Part shown: positions 35,944 through 45,625 of the stretch, piece by piece
How positions within the stretch are numbered: the first letter of the stretch is position 1
How the letters are laid out: each line of letters begins with the position of its first letter
DNA from: Bacteroidota bacterium
GTDB taxonomy: Bacteria > Bacteroidota > Bacteroidia > Bacteroidales > FEN-979
Direction of reading: 5' to 3'
Length of the DNA stretch: 64,000 nt
Assembly: GCA_026391355.1 (NCBI GenBank)
Contig: JAPLDH010000047.1
Span: forward strand, 167,925 to 231,924
Made by a program: the position numbers and the translations under genes
The notes under the pieces: model-generated
The model's database searches: none
Told to the model about the DNA's origin: nothing
What the model saw: only the letters and a program-made list of their open reading frames with translations

Positions 35944-37911
35944 TTAGTTCCGCCCGAGTTCACGAAATCCTTTAATAATCAGGTTTAGATCATTTGTAAA
36001 TTTATAATCCCTGGCATACATCAGGTTCAGGCGTGAAAGGGTTTCAGAGGGGATATTCTTATTTTTAACTGCATCCGATGGATTCAGGACTCCTTTACGT
36101 ATGGCCGGGAGATGATCAAGGTCTTCTGTGCTGCGATAAAAATAACCGACCCAGGATTTACAACAAATCAATACTGAAAAAATATTCCTGATTAACCCGA
36201 ATGGTTTCTTGACAATGAACAGTTCAACAGGATAGAGGATCAGCAGGCTTATGCTTACAAACATATCCAGCAATCTTTTATTTCGGCGGTTAGAGATTTT
36301 TGTGATCGAATTGATATCGATTACATAAAGATCACCGGAAGTATTGATTGAATTACTTCCGATAATGGAAAGACTCTCGGGAGGTGCAATTTTATAATCA
36401 ACTTCTGCATCACGCAATTCCGACATCTTATCGATAATGATCTGGGCAGGAACATCTTTGGCACAGAAAATAATTTCATCGATTTTATGAATGTTTATGA
36501 TTTCCTTTATCTGACCAAGATAACCCATAAAGCCATTCGAATTTTCCTTGTGATGATGATAGGTTACCATCCCGATAAATGCAGGATTTATGATGGTTTT
36601 CTGCAGGAGACCTGTCACCCGCTCTGCTTCTTCCTTTTCCCCGACAATGATAAATCTTTTGTTTTTTATCACACCGATGCGGTATTTTTCATTATTGATC
36701 ATTGACAGGACAAAACGGATACCGATCATTGACAGGGTTCCCCAAACCGCCCCAAGGATTATCAATGCCCTTGAAAAACGGTAATGTTCACTGAGAAGAC
36801 TATAGAGCACCAGGATGATGATGGTCCCTGCCACCATTCCTTGCAGGATCTTTATCAGGCGGATAGGCCGGTCATAGCCGCCACTTAAGTAAACACAGAT
36901 GAGCCAGATAAAAATATAGATAGGAACCAGCACAATTACAAGTGAAACCGGGTAATGTCCCCCGTCAGGGAAGATAAAAGCATGTTCCCAGTAGTTTTTA
37001 ATAAAAAACAACCCCGTAAAAACAAGCAGTACATCAATCAGGGGTAAAAATATCCTCAAAAAGAACCGCGTAAGGATAGAGATAAAAGCCCTGATGTATA
37101 TGGCGACATTGATAAGCAGGGAGAAACTCCTTGCATTTTTTCGTGAGAAATGTTTTTTTGCGAAGATCATCATCGCATTATAAAACATAAACACATAATT
37201 GATGCTGCTTTTCTTGGTGCTTTCTCCTTTATAATGAATGATCCTGGTGTCAGGGAAATAGATGTTTTTATAACCGGCCTGGGTGATCCTGTAACTCAGG
37301 TCGATATCCTCGCCATACATAAAAAACTCTTCATCAAGCAAACCGATTTTATCCAATACTTTTTTCCGCAACAGCATAAATGCTCCTGAAAGAATATCGA
37401 CCTCATGAATTTTATCTTTATCCAGGTAACTCAGGTGATATTTGCCAAAGATCCTGGATTTTGGAAACAGGGTTGCAAGCCCGAAGATCTTATAAAATGC
37501 AACGGAAGGGTAAGGAAGGCCTCTTTTTGATTCGGGAAGGAATTTTCCTTTCCCGTCGAGCATCTTGACACCCAGTCCACCGGTATCTGGGTGTTCATCC
37601 ATATATTGAATGGATTTCCGCAAGGTGTCATCTTCAACCAGTGTGTCGGGATTTAAAAGCAGAATATATTCTCCCTTCGATTTCCGTATGGCCTGGTTAT
37701 TGGCTTTTGAAAAACCTTTGTTATCCTTATTCTCGATGAGGTGAATTTCAGGAAATTTTTCGCGGATCATCTTTATCGAGCCGTCAACCGAGTTATTATC
37801 GACCACAAATATTTCTGCTTCGAGGCCATTGCATGCTTTGATAACAGAATGCAGGCACTGTTCAAGGAAATATTTAACATTGTAATTAACGATAACGACA
37901 GATAATTTCAT
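35944..37911 (-). CDS. GT2 glycosyltransferase fused to a degenerate polyprenyl-sugar phosphotransferase-like region
   Basis: 655 residues. Residues 1-245 form a GT2 domain: VIVNYNVKYFLEQCL, VDNNSVDGS, LLNPDTLVEDDTL, and FMYGEDIDLSYRITQAGYK with the catalytic-type ED. Four or five membrane segments follow (about 260-410). Then comes a Rossmann-like domain (RFIIVGEKEEAERV, about 425-550), as in polyprenyl glycosylphosphotransferases. The last 100 residues begin KRLLDMFVSISLLILYPVEL, like a sugar-phosphotransferase start, and end LNLMYARDYKFTNDLNLIIK, but the catalytic core between them is missing or worn. It probably elongates a membrane-linked glycan. Activity of the C-terminal part is doubtful. 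Confidence 0.82.
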   Translation of the reverse strand: MKLSVVIVNYNVKYFLEQCLHSVIKACNGLEAEIFVVDNNSVDGSIKMIREKFPEIHLIENKDNKGFSKANNQAIRKSKGEYILLLNPDTLVEDDTLRKSIQYMDEHPDTGGLGVKMLDGKGKFLPESKRGLPYPSVAFYKIFGLATLFPKSRIFGKYHLSYLDKDKIHEVDILSGAFMLLRKKVLDKIGLLDEEFFMYGEDIDLSYRITQAGYKNIYFPDTRIIHYKGESTKKSSINYVFMFYNAMMIFAKKHFSRKNARSFSLLINVAIYIRAFISILTRFFLRIFLPLIDVLLVFTGLFFIKNYWEHAFIFPDGGHYPVSLVIVLVPIYIFIWLICVYLSGGYDRPIRLIKILQGMVAGTIIILVLYSLLSEHYRFSRALIILGAVWGTLSMIGIRFVLSMINNEKYRIGVIKNKRFIIVGEKEEAERVTGLLQKTIINPAFIGMVTYHHHKENSNGFMGYLGQIKEIINIHKIDEIIFCAKDVPAQIIIDKMSELRDAEVDYKIAPPESLSIIGSNSINTSGDLYVIDINSITKISNRRNKRLLDMFVSISLLILYPVELFIVKKPFGLIRNIFSVLICCKSWVGYFYRSTEDLDHLPAIRKGVLNPSDAVKNKNIPSETLSRLNLMYARDYKFTNDLNLIIKGFRELGRN

Positions 37912-37963
37912 TCAATTCACGATATGCGGGTGTAAAGGTACATTATATCAAAACATTAAAAAA

Positions 37964-38551
37964 TCAAATTGCTCCGGTTTCAATCAATATGATAATATTC
38001 TCAATTGATTGATCTTCACCTGCAGGATCATATTTTGTTTTCAGGTCATATCCAAAAATTCTGGCAAGTGTTTGGTAAACAAAGGCGGAAAAGCCTCCCC
38101 GCAACTCTTTGACAATATCGAATGAGGAATTACCCGTTTCCCGGTAAATTAATTTAATCAGGATCTTTCCCTGGTAAAATGTCATGCCCCTGATATCATC
38201 ACCGAACTTTGCTTCAAGCTCTTTTTCAGCTTGTTTGATAAATATCTTCCTTTTCTTTTCATCAGGAATGGAATCCAGTATTTTTTTATATTCCTTCAAC
38301 TTCTGACCGGCAATTTTTGCATACGGATAAACGTAGATCACGTTATATACGAGTTTTTCATAACGTTTCATCTGGCGCTGATTGGCTTTGTCAGCATTGG
38401 GAAAAACCACCATCGTTTGCAGATCTATCACCGGAATGGTATCACCATCGATAATCTTTGCAGGAACTTTGACATGCCTGACAGTATCCTGTGAAAATAC
38501 GGGGAAAGATAACAGGAGTGCAAACAACCCGAAAAATATCGTTCTTTTCAC
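37964..38551 (-). CDS. DUF4294 exported protein
   Basis: 195 residues: a signal peptide (MKRTIFFGLFALLLSFPVFS) and the DUF4294 domain (IIDGDTIPVIDLQTMVVFP, YEKLVYNVIYVYPYAKIAGQ, FDIVKELRGGFSAFVYQTLARIFGYDLKTKYDP). The family is confined mostly to Bacteroidota and has no established function. It is co-oriented with and 57 bases after clpX. Nothing in it suggests catalysis. Confidence 0.78.
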   Translation of the reverse strand: MKRTIFFGLFALLLSFPVFSQDTVRHVKVPAKIIDGDTIPVIDLQTMVVFPNADKANQRQMKRYEKLVYNVIYVYPYAKIAGQKLKEYKKILDSIPDEKKRKIFIKQAEKELEAKFGDDIRGMTFYQGKILIKLIYRETGNSSFDIVKELRGGFSAFVYQTLARIFGYDLKTKYDPAGEDQSIENIIILIETGAI

Positions 38552-38608
38552 AGGGATTTCGGACGGTTTAAATTTGCTAAATAAACGAGTATCCGGCTAA
38601 GATTATTG

Positions 38609-39844
38609 TCAGGCGACTTTTAGTTTGGAAAGTGCATTATGATTGAATTGTTCCTCGATGAAAGCACGGTTAATCCGCAATGTTTTGGTGTTGCTTTTCG
38701 ATGGCAACTCATACATGGCATCAGTCATCAGGGCTTCCATAATGGACCGGAGACCGCGTGCACCCAACTTGAATTCAACCGATTTTTCAACAATAAAATC
38801 AAGAACATCATCATCAAAACTAAGTTTGATGTTATCCATCTCAAATAACTTGACATATTGTTTGACCAGGGAATTTTTAGGCTCTGTCAGGATCTTTCGT
38901 AAAGTTTCCTGGTCAAGTGAATGCATAAAGGTTACAACAGGCAATCGACCAACCAGTTCAGGAATCAGTCCATAGCTTTTCAGATCAACCAGTGATATGT
39001 ATTGGAGAAGGTTGTTTTTATCGATCCGGTCCCTGGATTGATCCATATTATAACCGATCATATTTGTTTGAAGACGTGACCCGATCTTTTTTTCGATCCC
39101 GTCGAAAGCGCCACCGGTAATGAACAGAATATTCTGTGTATTGACCTGGATCATCTTCTGCTCCGGATGTTTTCTTCCTCCCTGGGGAGGGACATTAACG
39201 ATGGTTCCTTCGAGCAGCTTTAATAACGCTTGCTGCACCCCTTCTCCTGAAACATCACGGGTAATCGAGGGGTTATCGCTCTTCCTTGCTATTTTATCTA
39301 TCTCGTCAATAAAAACGATACCCCGTTCAGCAACAGAAACATTATAATCGGCAACCTGTAACAGCCGGGCCAGTATACTTTCCACGTCTTCTCCGACATA
39401 TCCGGCTTCTGTAAGGACAGTTGCATCGGCAATGCAGAACGGAACGTGCAGCATTTTGGCTATTGTTCTGGCCAGTAAGGTCTTCCCTGTGCCGGTTTCA
39501 CCAACAAGAATGATGTTTGATTTCTCAATCTCCACATCCTCTTCTTTGGCTTTTTTTACGTAGAATATTCTTTTGTAGTGATTATAAACGGCAACAGAAA
39601 TAATTTTTTTTGCTTCATCCTGGCCAATCACATATTGATCCAGGTATTTCTTGATTTCAGCAGGTTTCATGACAGTATAATCCGGCATAACCCGCTGATT
39701 CTTGGAAGCCATTTCTTCCTCCAGGATCATTTGTGCCTGGGCAATGCAATAATCACAAATATGAGCGCTGAGACCCGCGATCAGCATGTTTGTTTCACGC
39801 TTTTCCCGTCCGCAGAATGAACACCTTTCTCCTACTTTCGACAT
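38609..39844 (-). CDS. clpX: ClpX, ATPase subunit of the Clp protease
   Basis: A 411-residue AAA+ unfoldase. The N-terminal zinc-binding domain is [10 protein letters not shown]...CDYCIAQA. The AAA module has [11 protein letters not shown] (Walker A), [14 protein letters not shown] (Walker B), and [16 protein letters not shown]; the IGF-type loop for ClpP docking is replaced here by the related NMIGYNMDQ region. It unfolds substrates for ClpP, which is encoded 11 bases upstream. Length and motifs are normal. Confidence 0.96.
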   Translation of the reverse strand: MSKVGERCSFCGREKRETNMLIAGLSAHICDYCIAQAQMILEEEMASKNQRVMPDYTVMKPAEIKKYLDQYVIGQDEAKKIISVAVYNHYKRIFYVKKAKEEDVEIEKSNIILVGETGTGKTLLARTIAKMLHVPFCIADATVLTEAGYVGEDVESILARLLQVADYNVSVAERGIVFIDEIDKIARKSDNPSITRDVSGEGVQQALLKLLEGTIVNVPPQGGRKHPEQKMIQVNTQNILFITGGAFDGIEKKIGSRLQTNMIGYNMDQSRDRIDKNNLLQYISLVDLKSYGLIPELVGRLPVVTFMHSLDQETLRKILTEPKNSLVKQYVKLFEMDNIKLSFDDDVLDFIVEKSVEFKLGARGLRSIMEALMTDAMYELPSKSNTKTLRINRAFIEEQFNHNALSKLKVA

Positions 39845-39855
39845 CTTCCTGCTAA

Positions 39856-40527
39856 TTAAGCATTCTTGCTTTTTACCAATATCTCATCGATCATTCCATA
39901 TTCTTTTGCCTCTTCAGAAGTCATCCAGTAGTCACGGTCGGCATCTTTCAGTATCCTTTTATAAGGTTGACCCGAATGTAAGGCAATGATCTCGTACAAC
40001 TCCTTTTTCAATTTCTGGATCTCCTTGGCGGTGATCTCAATATCGGATGCCTGTCCTTCGGCGCTTCCCATCGGTTGATGGATCAGGATGCGTGAGTGAC
40101 GCAGTGCAGTTCGTTTTCCCTTGCAGCCTGCACACAGCAGAATGGCTCCCATGGAAGCAGCCATACCTGTGCAGATGGTGGCCACATCAGGGGCAATGTA
40201 TTGCATTGTGTCGTAGATCCCAAGTCCCGCATATACTGACCCCCCCGGTGTATTCAGATAGATCTGGATATCCTTTTTGGAATCAGATGATTCAAGAAAA
40301 AGCAGTTGTGCCTGAATGATATTTGCGACATAATCATCGATCGGAACACCCAGAAAAATGATCCTGTCCATCATCAGACGGGAAAAAACATCCATGGTGG
40401 CGATATTTAACTGCCGTTCTTCTATAATGGTCGGTGAAATATAATTTTCAGAGATCGTTTTGTACTTCTCCAGGGTAACACTATTGATACCCCTGTGTTT
40501 TACTGCATATTTAATAAACTCATCCAT
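39856..40527 (-). CDS. clpP: ClpP serine protease
   Basis: A 223-residue ClpP. The catalytic serine is in [12 protein letters not shown], the histidine in [10 protein letters not shown], and the aspartate in the [17 protein letters not shown] region. [22 protein letters not shown] is typical of the family. It forms the double-ring chamber driven by ClpX. It lies between tig and clpX in the conserved tig-clpP-clpX order. Confidence 0.96.
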   Translation of the reverse strand: MDEFIKYAVKHRGINSVTLEKYKTISENYISPTIIEERQLNIATMDVFSRLMMDRIIFLGVPIDDYVANIIQAQLLFLESSDSKKDIQIYLNTPGGSVYAGLGIYDTMQYIAPDVATICTGMAASMGAILLCAGCKGKRTALRHSRILIHQPMGSAEGQASDIEITAKEIQKLKKELYEIIALHSGQPYKRILKDADRDYWMTSEEAKEYGMIDEILVKSKNA

Positions 40528-40547
40528 AATTCAGCTATTTAATGATT

Positions 40548-41987
40548 TTACGAATTTTCATCCTCATGTTCGTGTTTATGTTCTTGCTCGTGCTCGTCTT
40601 CATGTTCATGTTCATGTTCGTGTTCGTGGGGGTGATTTGCAGATGCTAATTTAATAAATTCTTCGTAAGAAACCTCGGTTGTGGTGACATTCAGGTTATT
40701 CCTGAAAAGCTCCATCAACCGAAGATGATAAAGTTCTTCATAGATTTTATCAACCTGTTTCTCATCTTTCATGACAGCATCTGTAAGTGATTCAAATTTC
40801 TCTTCCATTTCCGGGTTATCCTGTCCCATGTATAGCTGGTGTGAAAAATAGGATTTAATATAGGCTTTGACATCATCCTCGCTGACCTTCACCTGATTAT
40901 CGGAAAGGATTTTATTTTCGATGAGTTGCCAACGTGTAGAGTTTGCAAATGATGCGTATTCATTCAAAATATCGGCAGGGGTTATCTTCTCTTTCCTGTT
41001 TTCCAAAAGCCACCGTACAAGAAAATCATCAGGCAGTCGTAGATTGGCCTCCTTCACCAGCATCAGGGTTACCTGGTTAAAGAACAATTTATCGGTTTCA
41101 CCTTCCAGGTTCTTCCCAATGTTGATCCTGATTTCTTCTTTAAATTGCTCTTCCGTTTCAATATTTTTCCCGGGAAAGACCTTGTCAAATAGCACTTTGT
41201 CCAGAGGAGCCGCTTCAATCCTGTGAATATCACTGACGATAAAATCAAATAATTGTCCCTCTTCCCTGGTTTTTTCCTTCGGGAGACCCAGTATTTTTAT
41301 AACTTCATCATTATTGGCGAAAAAAGTGGTTGTATCGATCCGGATTTTGTCTTCTTTTATCAGGCCGGTAAGTTGTTTTCTTGAATCTTCCAGCGAAATC
41401 TGATTAAGTGTCAGAAAAGTGTCTTTTTTTATCCCGTTTTCCACCGGTTGTTCAGATTGATCAATCTCCACCAATTCACCGGTAATCATATCTTCTTCGC
41501 TACTGATGTCAGGATGAATTGATATTCCGTTCCTTCTCGTGGTTTCCTCCAGGTACCGGTTCAACATTTCGTCGTCAACCTTTATCGTATAGCGTTCTGC
41601 TTTCATTGCATCAGATAATGTAAGGTCAACTTTTGGCGCAAGACCCAGGTCAAAATAGAATTCAAAGGTTTGTTGCAAATCAAAATTGATATCTGAATTC
41701 TTTTCCCGGTTTGGTAAAGGGTTTCCGAGTATTTCAAGGTTTTCATCCTTGAGATATTTTGTGATCGATTCCCCCATTATTTTGTTAATCTCTTCAGCCA
41801 TAACCGCTTTCCCGTACATTTTCCGGATGAGCCCTACCGGGACCTTGCCTGGCCTGAATCCGGGAAGATTTGCCTTATGCTGGTAATCTTTCAGGGTTTT
41901 ATTAACACTTCCTTCGTAATCCTGAGCGGATATCTCCATCCTTATTGTGGCTGTTAAATCGCCTGTATTTTCCCTGGTAAAGTTCAT
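40548..41987 (-). CDS. tig: trigger factor with C-terminal histidine-rich tail
   Basis: A 479-residue ribosome-associated chaperone. The N-terminal ribosome-binding domain contains NLPGFRPGKVPVGLIRKMYG, the family signature near residue 40. The middle PPIase-like domain and helical C-terminal chaperone domain are divergent, as is usual in Bacteroidota. The last about 29 residues are almost only His, Glu and Asp, with ten histidines (HPHEHEHEHEHEDEHEQ and more). Such tails bind divalent metals in other proteins, for example the chaperone SlyD, which aids nickel delivery to HypB. Whether this tail does so is inference. The gene lies 46 bases after tRNA-Leu. Confidence 0.92.
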   Translation of the reverse strand: MNFTRENTGDLTATIRMEISAQDYEGSVNKTLKDYQHKANLPGFRPGKVPVGLIRKMYGKAVMAEEINKIMGESITKYLKDENLEILGNPLPNREKNSDINFDLQQTFEFYFDLGLAPKVDLTLSDAMKAERYTIKVDDEMLNRYLEETTRRNGISIHPDISSEEDMITGELVEIDQSEQPVENGIKKDTFLTLNQISLEDSRKQLTGLIKEDKIRIDTTTFFANNDEVIKILGLPKEKTREEGQLFDFIVSDIHRIEAAPLDKVLFDKVFPGKNIETEEQFKEEIRINIGKNLEGETDKLFFNQVTLMLVKEANLRLPDDFLVRWLLENRKEKITPADILNEYASFANSTRWQLIENKILSDNQVKVSEDDVKAYIKSYFSHQLYMGQDNPEMEEKFESLTDAVMKDEKQVDKIYEELYHLRLMELFRNNLNVTTTEVSYEEFIKLASANHPHEHEHEHEHEDEHEQEHKHEHEDENS

Positions 41988-42032
41988 GAAATAGACGGGT
42001 TGAGATTTAATTAATCATTTATAAAGGCAAGG

Positions 42033-42114
42033 TGCGGATGAAGGGACTCGAACCCCCACGCCCGAGGGCACAAGATCCTAAGTCTTGCGCGGCTACCAAT
42101 TACGCCACATCCGC
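42033..42114 (-). tRNA. tRNA-Leu(UAG)
   Basis: The minus strand folds as a tRNA with acceptor GCGGATG paired to CATCCGC and discriminator A. The anticodon stem CAAGA/TCTTG holds the loop CTTAGGA, giving anticodon UAG, which reads CUA/CUN leucine codons. The T arm is GGGGG-TTCGAGT-CCC. CCA is not encoded. It sits just upstream of, and co-oriented with, tig. Confidence 0.95.
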
Positions 42115-42141
42115 GGTTAAGCATTTTTTTAAAATAGTTTG

Positions 42142-42149
42142 CAAAGATA
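42142..42149 (-). promoter_or_regulatory. candidate -7 element for tRNA-Leu
   Basis: On the minus strand TATCTTTG, an exact TAnnTTTG match, 28-35 bases upstream of the tRNA 5' end. No TTG was found at the usual -33 distance. It may also drive tig-clpP-clpX by read-through. Confidence 0.45.
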
Positions 42150-42323
42150 CACTTTTTTTGAAAGTTCCAGGAAGTTTGGCATACGCTCAATTGGAGATGT
42201 TATTTGAACAGTCCAGGAATTACTGCTAAAAAAAAATATAGTTGGTCAGGCAACGTTATCTAAAGATGTATGTATTATAATAGGAAGTGATTCAGAAGTA
42301 CCTTTTCATTTTGAAACTATTCC

Positions 42324-43817
42324 ATGCCATATAAATGCCGCTATATAATTTTCTTCATCCTGGTCATTCAAAAATCTGTGACTTTCGGACAGGAAATGCT
42401 TGGGACTGTGCTTGGAAACTGGTCGGGGGTTAACAGCTCCCAGCTTAACCCAAGCGCAATGCTTAACTCCCGGCAATTTCTTGATATCAACTTTCTTGGT
42501 GCAGATCTATTTCTTCAGAACAATTACTTATACCAGGCCAGAAGTGATTACAAGTTTATCCATTTTTTCCAGGGTGGGTATCAATATCCGACACATGCAG
42601 AAGATTATGGAACCGAAGCCAGGGCATTTTATAATTACTCCGACCACCGGTTAAGAAACGGATTTCTCAATATCAGAATTAATGGGCCTGGCGCAATGTT
42701 GATATGGGGAAAACATGCGTTTGCAATCACCACGGCTTTGAGGAATGTGTTTTCCGTACACAATGCTCCCTATGAGGTCGCTAATTTTGCATATCTTGGT
42801 TTGAACTATGTTCCTCAGCATAATATCAACTACAGGGATAAAAAACCTTTCAATTCGGCAGAAATGACCTGGGCGGAATTAGGGGTGTCATATGGTTACG
42901 AGGTCTACTCAAGAGGGTTTAATAAAATTGCCATTGGAATATCACTTCGCCGCCTTTGGGGATTTGCAGGATTCTATCTGAAAGCATACAATGCAGATTA
43001 TATTGTCCCCAATGATTCGACCATCAATGCCAAGAACATTGATGCTGAATTTGGCCTGGCACTCCCCATATCCTATACTGATAACAGCTATCTTGGCTCT
43101 CCTCTTGTAAAAGGTGGTGGATTTTCCGGTGATATAGGGATCACCTATTACCGGCTTAAGAAACCACATGAATCGGATTATTTTATGAAGCTTTGCGAAC
43201 AACGGTATGTAGATTACCTTTACAGGATAGGGATATCCCTGATTGATATCGGGGCCATCAGGTTTACGTCCAATTCCGTAAAATATTCGATTGACAATAA
43301 AGGGTCATACTGGGATAATGTAAACCAGATACACTTTCATGACATTCAGCATTTCCTCGATACATTAAGTTATCAGTTTTATGGAACAAATAATGGCGCA
43401 TACAGGGACAATAATTTTTATGTATGGCTTCCATCGGCAGTCAGTGTTCAGTTCGATTATCACTATGATAAACAATGGTATCTCAATGCTTCCATTCTCT
43501 ACGGATTTAATTTCAGCCTGAATTCGTTAAGAAGACCTTCCCAGATCGCTATAACTCCTCGTTACGAGACAGATTGGTTCGAAGTTAATCTCCCGGTATC
43601 GCTTTATGATTGGTATTTGCCAAGGATAGGGCTATCGCTCCGTTGTTATAATGTTACCATCGGCACCGAGAAACTTGGCGCTTTTTTCAATGCCAATGAT
43701 TTTACGGGAATGGATTTCTATATTGCCATTAAATATACGCTGGACAAGGGAAATTGCAGGTCAGCGAAAACAAAAGGCTGCAGAGAGAAGGATTTCAGGG
43801 TGAAATCAAAATACTGA
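42324..43817 (+). CDS. DUF5723-like outer-membrane protein
   Basis: 497 residues with a signal peptide (MPYKCRYIIFFILVIQKSVTFGQ) and a predicted beta-barrel-like body. After the signal, LGNWSGVNSSQLNPSAMLNSRQFLDINFLGADLF resembles the DUF5723 family start, in which Asn-Pro-Ser/Ala marks the beginning of a FadL/PorV-like barrel. Aromatic amphipathic strands continue to the end. Function is unknown. Its 3' end overlaps the convergent permease gene by 12 bases, so the last codons of each are read on opposite strands. Confidence 0.7.
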   Translation: MPYKCRYIIFFILVIQKSVTFGQEMLGTVLGNWSGVNSSQLNPSAMLNSRQFLDINFLGADLFLQNNYLYQARSDYKFIHFFQGGYQYPTHAEDYGTEARAFYNYSDHRLRNGFLNIRINGPGAMLIWGKHAFAITTALRNVFSVHNAPYEVANFAYLGLNYVPQHNINYRDKKPFNSAEMTWAELGVSYGYEVYSRGFNKIAIGISLRRLWGFAGFYLKAYNADYIVPNDSTINAKNIDAEFGLALPISYTDNSYLGSPLVKGGGFSGDIGITYYRLKKPHESDYFMKLCEQRYVDYLYRIGISLIDIGAIRFTSNSVKYSIDNKGSYWDNVNQIHFHDIQHFLDTLSYQFYGTNNGAYRDNNFYVWLPSAVSVQFDYHYDKQWYLNASILYGFNFSLNSLRRPSQIAITPRYETDWFEVNLPVSLYDWYLPRIGLSLRCYNVTIGTEKLGAFFNANDFTGMDFYIAIKYTLDKGNCRSAKTKGCREKDFRVKSKY

Positions 43818-45038
43818 TGTTTTTACATCCAGTGCGTCCCGCAAAGCATTTCCCATCAGCATAAAAGCCAGCACAATCAGCATGATTGCCACACCCGGCA
43901 GAATGGCAAGGTAAGCTGAATCGAGGATAATGTATCCATAGTTCTCCTTGATCATCGACCCCCACGATGGCATTGGGGGTTGAACACCGATCCCCAGAAA
44001 GCTCAGACCTGCTTCCATCAGGATGGCAGAGGCAAAATTGGCAGCAGAGATCACAATAACAACTCCCATGATGTTGGGAAGGATATGGTGAAAGATCAGC
44101 CTCATGTTTGAAAACCCCAAAGCCCTTCCTGCCTCGACGAATTCTTTCTCCCTGATCGAAAGTATCTGACCCCTTACAACCCTTGCCACTTCCACCCACA
44201 TGGTAAGACCTACCGCCACAAAAACCTGCCAGAAGCCTTTGCCCAAGGCAAACGTAATGGCTATTACCAGTAATAAAGTAGGAATTGACCAGACGACGTT
44301 GATGAACCAAACCACTATATTGTCCACCCACCCCCTGAAAAAACCGCCAAGCGATCCGATCAGAATACCGATCACCAGTGAAATGATCACGGAAATCAAT
44401 CCAACAGACAGGCTCACCCGGGTACCAATCATAAGCTGACTCAGCAGATCCCGGCCGAATCGATCTGTACCAAGCAGGTATCTGTGTTTAACTATCCTTT
44501 CTTTTAAAATAATCTGACGCAATTCCTCAACCGATTGATTATGAAAGACACCATTCATGTCTTTACATGAAATCATATCATTTGTGATCCTGATCTCATT
44601 CGAATCACCCGATAAGGGATAGGTCACTTCAGCAAGATTTATTTTCAGCACCGGGGAAGATGCGATGGAGTGACCATTGTATTCTTCATAAAATAGGCTG
44701 TCATTTTTAAAATAATACCGGTTGATGGGAACGGATGTATAATTCTTCTCCTTACCCCAAATAATCGTATGCAGGATATTAGAATGGAACCTTTCCTGCC
44801 GTTTGGCAACCTGAAGCATTTTGATCGAAAATCCTGGTTTCTGCACACCCAATTGAATGCATTGGTCATTGGCATAAGGAGTTGCGTCAGGGGTAATGGA
44901 ATAACCGAGAATAGCGATCAAAACAACCAGGCAGATAAAGACAAGAGATCCCATTCCCAGCTTGTCTTTCTTAAACTTGCGCCAGGCAAGGGCAGAAAGA
45001 CTTCCGGATGAAATGTATGCCTTTTTTCTGATAAACAA
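43806..45038 (-). CDS. oligopeptide/dipeptide ABC transporter permease (OppC/DppC type)
   Basis: A 410-residue permease of the binding-protein-dependent family. The N-terminal OppC-type segment (LAWRKFKKDKLGMGSLVFICLVVLIAILGY) is followed by an unusually long extracytoplasmic region (about residues 55-185). The core has RYLLGTDRFGRDLLSQL and the EAA loop EAGRALGFSNMRLIFHHILPN, where it contacts the ATPase. The best start is TTG at 45038; no in-frame ATG exists before the first membrane helix. No OppB, ATPase or binding-protein gene is adjacent, so the rest of the transporter is encoded elsewhere. Confidence 0.88.
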   Translation of the reverse strand: MFIRKKAYISSGSLSALAWRKFKKDKLGMGSLVFICLVVLIAILGYSITPDATPYANDQCIQLGVQKPGFSIKMLQVAKRQERFHSNILHTIIWGKEKNYTSVPINRYYFKNDSLFYEEYNGHSIASSPVLKINLAEVTYPLSGDSNEIRITNDMISCKDMNGVFHNQSVEELRQIILKERIVKHRYLLGTDRFGRDLLSQLMIGTRVSLSVGLISVIISLVIGILIGSLGGFFRGWVDNIVVWFINVVWSIPTLLLVIAITFALGKGFWQVFVAVGLTMWVEVARVVRGQILSIREKEFVEAGRALGFSNMRLIFHHILPNIMGVVIVISAANFASAILMEAGLSFLGIGVQPPMPSWGSMIKENYGYIILDSAYLAILPGVAIMLIVLAFMLMGNALRDALDVKTSVF

Positions 45039-45259
45039 TCGGATGCTCTTTCCGGCAAAGATCGTAAAAAAATGATACGGAAGGATATCCTCTGTGTTGT
45101 TGTGTATTTATTGAACACTTAAGGGGAGCGGGTGATATCTTTTTTGGTAAATTGGTAAATCGTCCAATCGTAAATATGTTTATCTTCCCCCTGCTGAACG
45201 AATTTGCAATTTCGCCCGACTTGAATTCTTTCAGTGAGCCCTATGTCAATGCCATTTTA

Positions 45260-45291
45260 TTTGCAGATTTTGAAAAATATGTATATTTTTG
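45260..45291 (+). promoter_or_regulatory. promoter of tRNA-His
   Basis: TTTG at 45260-45263, a 20-base spacer, and TATTTTTG at 45284-45291: a near-ideal Bacteroidota housekeeping promoter placed 14 bases before the tRNA. Confidence 0.65.
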
Positions 45292-45304
45292 CAGCACATT
45301 AAAT

Positions 45305-45379
45305 GGTGGATGTAGCTCAGTCGGTTAGAGCGTCAGATTGTGGTTCTGAAAGTCGTGGGTTCGAATCCCATCTTCCACC
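45305..45379 (+). tRNA. tRNA-His(GUG)
   Basis: The cloverleaf has acceptor GTGGATG with CTTCCAC, an extra 5' G (45305) facing C73 as expected for tRNA-His, and the D-arm TAGCTCAGTCGGTTAGAGC. The anticodon loop is TTGTGGT (anticodon GUG), and the T arm GTGGG-TTCGAAT-CCCAT. The 6:67 pair of the acceptor is U-U. CCA is not encoded. Confidence 0.93.
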
Positions 45380-45385
45380 CGAAAG

Positions 45386-45435
45386 ATTCCCAAACGCTGG
45401 TTCATCAGGTGTTTGGGAATTTTTATTAATTTTTT
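45386..45435 (+). terminator. rho-independent terminator after tRNA-His
   Basis: Perfect 10-bp stem ATTCCCAAAC / GTTTGGGAAT with a 15-base loop, followed by a T-rich run (TTTTATTAATTTTTT). It begins six bases after the tRNA. Confidence 0.8.
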
Positions 45436-45564
45436 CACCTCAACCCCCTGCAGGGGATGAGGTGCATGGTAAATTCCCCGGGGCTTGCCCCGGAATTCGG
45501 ATCCAGGGCTCTTCCCTGGGGTTCATACCAATTGATTAATGACCCCGTATTATTACCCGATGAA

Positions 45565-45600
45565 TGAAAAAAAAAGAGGCCGATCACAGGCCTCTTTTTT
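45565..45600. terminator. bidirectional terminator at the 3' end of the T9SS protein gene
   Basis: AAAAAGAGGCC, a 7-base loop, and GGCCTCTTTTTT form a stem with A-run and T-run on either side. It lies 26 bases past the stop of the minus-strand gene at 45626, and closely resembles the terminator at 47842-47876. Confidence 0.8.
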
Positions 45601-45625
45601 AACTAAGAGCTTCCTTTTTTGCTGA

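Noticed and set aside
40560..40632. short tandem GTTCATGTTC-like repeats
   Set aside because: They encode the His/Glu tail of trigger factor in frame rather than forming a separate repeat element.
45303..45539. plus-strand ORF of 78 codons
   Set aside because: It is the tRNA-His gene and its terminator read as protein.
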